Positions 60,501-64,000 of a stretch of DNA of 64,000 nt are shown piece by piece (the stretch's first letter is position 1; every line of letters begins with the position of its first letter). Made by a program: the position numbers and the translations under genes. A model generated the notes under the pieces. That model had not been told where the DNA came from. It made no database searches and saw only the letters and a program-made list of their open reading frames with translations. The stretch is taken from positions 425,001-489,000 of the forward strand of contig JAODUO010000188.1 in assembly GCA_025642075.2 (NCBI GenBank). Direction: 5' to 3'. The DNA is from Ridgeia piscesae. Lineage: Eukaryota > Annelida > Polychaeta > Sabellida > Siboglinidae.

Positions 60501-60889
60501 CATGACTGCATTGTAACTTGTGTAGATAAGAAAGTTGTCATTTGAGGATACCAATTTACACAAAAGTGCAGCTGCTTATGCCGCAATTCACCCTGGACAA
60601 AATAAAACTCAATTATTTCATACATATTAACATCCGTATAATAACAAATCTAGTTTTTATCAGAAATTTGCTTTAAGTGGATCGGCTACATGTCAGAACT
60701 AAGTTGCTTTGGGAATGGTAGATTCTGTTAGGAAGAGGACAGTGCATTAAAGTTATAATAACCAGAAATTATGCTGCAGGCATTTTATGGACGACGTTAG
60801 CATTTCTGATATGGTGAAACTTGATTAGGACTCCTAACTGACTCACCAAAACACTTTGATCTTGTTGACATGTTGGATTTGTCATATGT
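57532..60889. other. Intron 2 sequence, possible regulatory block at 58080-58270
   Basis: 58080-58270 is GC-balanced and repeat-free between AT-rich flanks, with TGACTGTCATTTATTAGTGG and TTATGGCAGTCCATTAATAT, reminiscent of homeodomain or Hox-cofactor clusters. The rest shows nothing to support a gene. Confidence 0.3.
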
Positions 60890-61240
60890 CAGACTTGGTG
60901 ACTTGTCAGACTTGGTGACATGTCAGAGTTAGTGACATGTCAGACTTGGTGACATGCAAAGTTGGTGACATATCAGACTTGGTGACATGAAGGCTTGTTG
61001 ACTTTTCAGCCTTGGTGACACGCAGACGTGGTGACTTGTCAAACTATGTGACACCTCAGATTTAGTAACTTGACAGAGTTGATGACATGTCAGACTTGAT
61101 AACATGTCAGACTTGACATCGTGTGAGGCATGGCTAAATATAAGACTTGGTGACATGTCTGACTTGGTGACATGTCCGACTTGATACACGACAGACTTTG
61201 TGTCATGTCAGACTTTGCGTCGGTCTTGGCGACATGTCAG
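60890..61240. repeat. Degenerate minisatellite
   Basis: About 17 imperfect units of TTGGTGACATGTCAGAC with insertions. The ACATGT core is self-complementary. Confidence 0.8.
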
Positions 61241-64000
61241 CCAAGCTAGTAATTGCGTAGCTGTGAACATCATCTTCCCGTCATGTTCAGTGCAAAGTCA
61301 GTCTGATGTTTTCTGCCACAGTGCCTGGCCTGGACCTGACACTTGTAGATCGTATGACGTGTGTTGTTGACTTCATGCAACGAAAGTGAATAGTTTTTCG
61401 TTGGAATTTTGTTGGAAAATATTTAAACAATTTGCTCTGTGCAGTTCCGAGACACTCAGCTTTTCAGAAGAGTCACATTTCTTCACAGTGGGTGTTCATG
61501 AACCCTAGAATATATCACATTTCATCCTCATTTCACAGGGTGGCAATTACACGGGGTCGGGGGTAACAAACTTATTGCGACACTCCTAGGGCTCAGATCT
61601 GTTGATCAAGTGCTGCCATCTGGTGCGGGGTAATTACTGTGATTAGTCTGTCTTATTCTGGCAACATTCCAAAAGTCCTACCCCTTCCCTCCCTCACCCC
61701 TCGCCAGCGCTAAAGTGTTGGTAATTTGAATCAGTCACCAGCAACACTCAGCTAGGGGGTATGTCTTATCACCCTGGTTGTGTTAGCGACAGGGGTGAGG
61801 TGTTTTTTCAAGTACTTTAAGGTAAAGAGTTCTGAGAATAAGAATATTTCACTATTAGTGTCGTCTTTGTGACGGCCCCTCTATAAAATTATTGTGCGCT
61901 TTCTGAAATAGCTGCCGTTGTTGTGAAACTTGAAGATTGTGCTCACACACGCAGGTCAATAATGGCTTGTTTGTGCCTGCTCAGGTTATCACAGGAGTGT
62001 TGAAAACTGCTGTCAGACATGCGAGGCCATCCGGTGGCGGTTTCTAGCAGACTATGACATTTTGTCACAAATTCATCTTGATACGTATCTTACAAACACA
62101 ACTTTGAGAAAGATTTCTTCCTGAGACGTTGACGGGGAATCTGTTTATTTTATCATCAGGATTAAAATTTTCTTGTTTCTGCCTTCCAATTTAAGAAATA
62201 TTTTTGAGATTTCTGTTGACTACACGTCCTAGCCACGTTTCATTTTTAAACCTTTCCTCATTTCATGAGAAAATTCTGTTAAGCGTATTAATTTTGTTTG
62301 CATAATTTAAGAAGTAGTGTGCGGATTGAAAATATTGTGTGTTGTTATGTCCACTATCTGGTTGTCTGCGTTAGAATTCTGGCATGACTGATGAATTTTT
62401 ATCGTGGCTGTTTTGTGTCAGGGAGGGCCGAGTGATCCACGAGAACTGGTCCTTTGTGAGATCCAGTGGGTGATTCACGCCAATGTCTCAATCCCCCAGG
62501 ATTACGGCGCCACAGAAAGCAATAACGACATTCAGAACAGATGCAAAGCACGACACTTGTTAAATGCTACAAAGTGAAATTGCCTGGCGAGTCCCACACT
62601 TGCTCATGGTGTGAAAAACTGGTGTCTGGCATCCGGCGGGACAATCCTAGGGAGAGTTCAGTAATTCCATTTGCTGATATTGAAAACTATCTGACACTGT
62701 GTATGCCATTTTGGTGCCACTTTGGTTAGAAAGTGGATGTTCTGGCTGCAAGTGGCTTCGTACAGTGTTTGACTGTAACATTTGTGAGGTCTTATTGATG
62801 GTGTTATTTATTAGGGATTTGTTGATATGTGGTATCTACAATTCTAATACATGCAGCATTAAGGAAATGCATGACATTTCCAAACATCTTACAACGTTTT
62901 ACTAATTGATCCCATTTTTGCAGAGATAAATATTTTTAGTCAGTTTGAAAAACCCTGCTTTTTAAAATTCACAACTAAATCTGCATTGTTTTTAAATTAT
63001 GATGAGATCTTTACTGAGGAAAAAACAATAAGTTTTAATAATACATTTAAAGTATTCAAGGTTAAATAATATGTTCATCTTTCTATATAAATTTTCTGTG
63101 TCTGACTAACATACACATGTAACAGTTTTCATAAAAATATTTATTTTTAAATAGTGACACTGAAGATTCAATCCTAGAGAGAACGCCTAACCTGGGTACA
63201 TGCTAAATTGTTATCGTTCTTTTACTGTAACTTGTAATAATGCTGGGGACAACTTTGATCAGTGTAGGCTGATGAGTGGACACAGTACAGTGGACTTGCT
63301 GGACAGATGGACAAGGGCTAGTTATCTTTAGCTTCATCCTCCATCCATAATTAATGACTGAGTCGGCTGAGACGCTCAAGACAGAGGCAATTACAACTAT
63401 TAATGACAGGTCCATAAGGGGCAATACAATTGTTATTGGGGATCTCATTACTGGAGGGGCAGAGATGGGGGTCATTGGATGGAGGGTATGCTCCATGAGA
63501 TAGGGCGTAGGGCAGTCTGTTACCCAAATCAATATTTATATTTGGGCAAAGCACATTAATCTTTAATTGGTTTGATAAAATGGCATATGTTGCTAATAGT
63601 TACCACTGGTTAATATACTTGTATTTTATGCCGCTAAATATGTGAAGTTTGTTTATTTATTTGTTTTACACATTTAAATATTTGTATAGAAAGTATGTTG
63701 TATTATTGTACTAAATATGTTAATGTCAGTTAAACAAAATTATTATACTTGATTTTGTGGTGGACCTTTCCAGATTTCTATCATTTATACTCGAACACAT
63801 GATCATGTGTGATTTGTAGTCGATATATATTTATTATTAAATCAAATCAACAATTTAACAAACATTATTTCATCAGGTTTAATTTTATCTGCTATGAAAG
63901 AAATGTAACTGTCAGTACAGTTATTAACTAATTATAACATATAGATCACTCATTTTGTTTTATTTTGATAACATAAAATGTATTCTGTTGACATGACTGA
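61241..64000. other. Intron 2 sequence to window end
   Basis: No exon with the second KIF26 Cys pair was found. 63300-63535 is a repeat-free block rich in homeodomain and SOX-like words (CATAATTAATGACTGAG, CAATTGTTATTGGGG). An open frame at 62541-62729 contains HTCSWCEKL but lacks splice signals. Confidence 0.4.

Noticed and set aside
62541..62729. Second Cys-pair exon of KIF26
   Set aside because: HTCSWCEKL resembles a Cys pair, but the surrounding residues do not match the expected family segment and splice sites are lacking.

Overview
The window is animal genomic DNA. It has introns with GT/AG junctions, tRNA-derived SINEs, several non-LTR retrotransposon relics, a long-array C2H2 zinc-finger gene and large minisatellites. 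The mix, and the style of the zinc fingers and SINEs, suggests a marine lophotrochozoan, most likely a mollusc; this is inference. No bacterial gene organisation, rRNA, functional tRNA gene or CRISPR array was seen.

Left third (about 0.8-25 kb): a tandem segmental duplication. Copy A (about 785-16615) and copy B (about 16955-25110) share the same order: tRNA-type SINE, LINE tail in antisense, LINE 3' end in sense, a minus-strand C2H2 zinc-finger array, a 39-bp minisatellite, then AT-rich sequence. Copy A has an open 14-finger frame (3219-4481) followed by decayed fingers. Copy B is broken by a 7-base insertion and has lost zinc ligands. The two copies were then invaded separately. Copy A holds a hAT-like element inside a SINE, an LTR-element remnant and a 3.35-kb Mutator-like element. 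Copy B holds a 5'-truncated LINE. Each copy therefore preserves the empty site of the other's insertions.

Most notable element: 12800-16146, with 62-bp terminal inverted repeats, an 11-bp target duplication, hairpin-bearing 44-bp subterminal repeats and a minus-strand relict gene. Its exons encode a ZSWIM3/FLYWCH-like N-terminus and a basic linker plus PHD finger; the catalytic middle is missing.

Middle (25-32 kb): more LINE relics, microsatellites and otherwise unassigned sequence.

Right half (32.5-64 kb): the 5' part of a plus-strand gene I recognise as a KIF26/VAB-8-type kinesin. Coding exon 1 is 32553-32672 and exon 2 is 39052-39360, both phase 0. Everything after 39360 would be the start of intron 2, more than 24 kb long. 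It carries a run of unrelated minisatellites with 17-, 26-, 23-, 34-, about 20- and 25-bp units, including about 100 copies of the 34-bp unit and a G-quadruplex-prone TTAGGG-containing array. Few other coding signals are convincing there; some AT/GC-balanced blocks could be regulatory.
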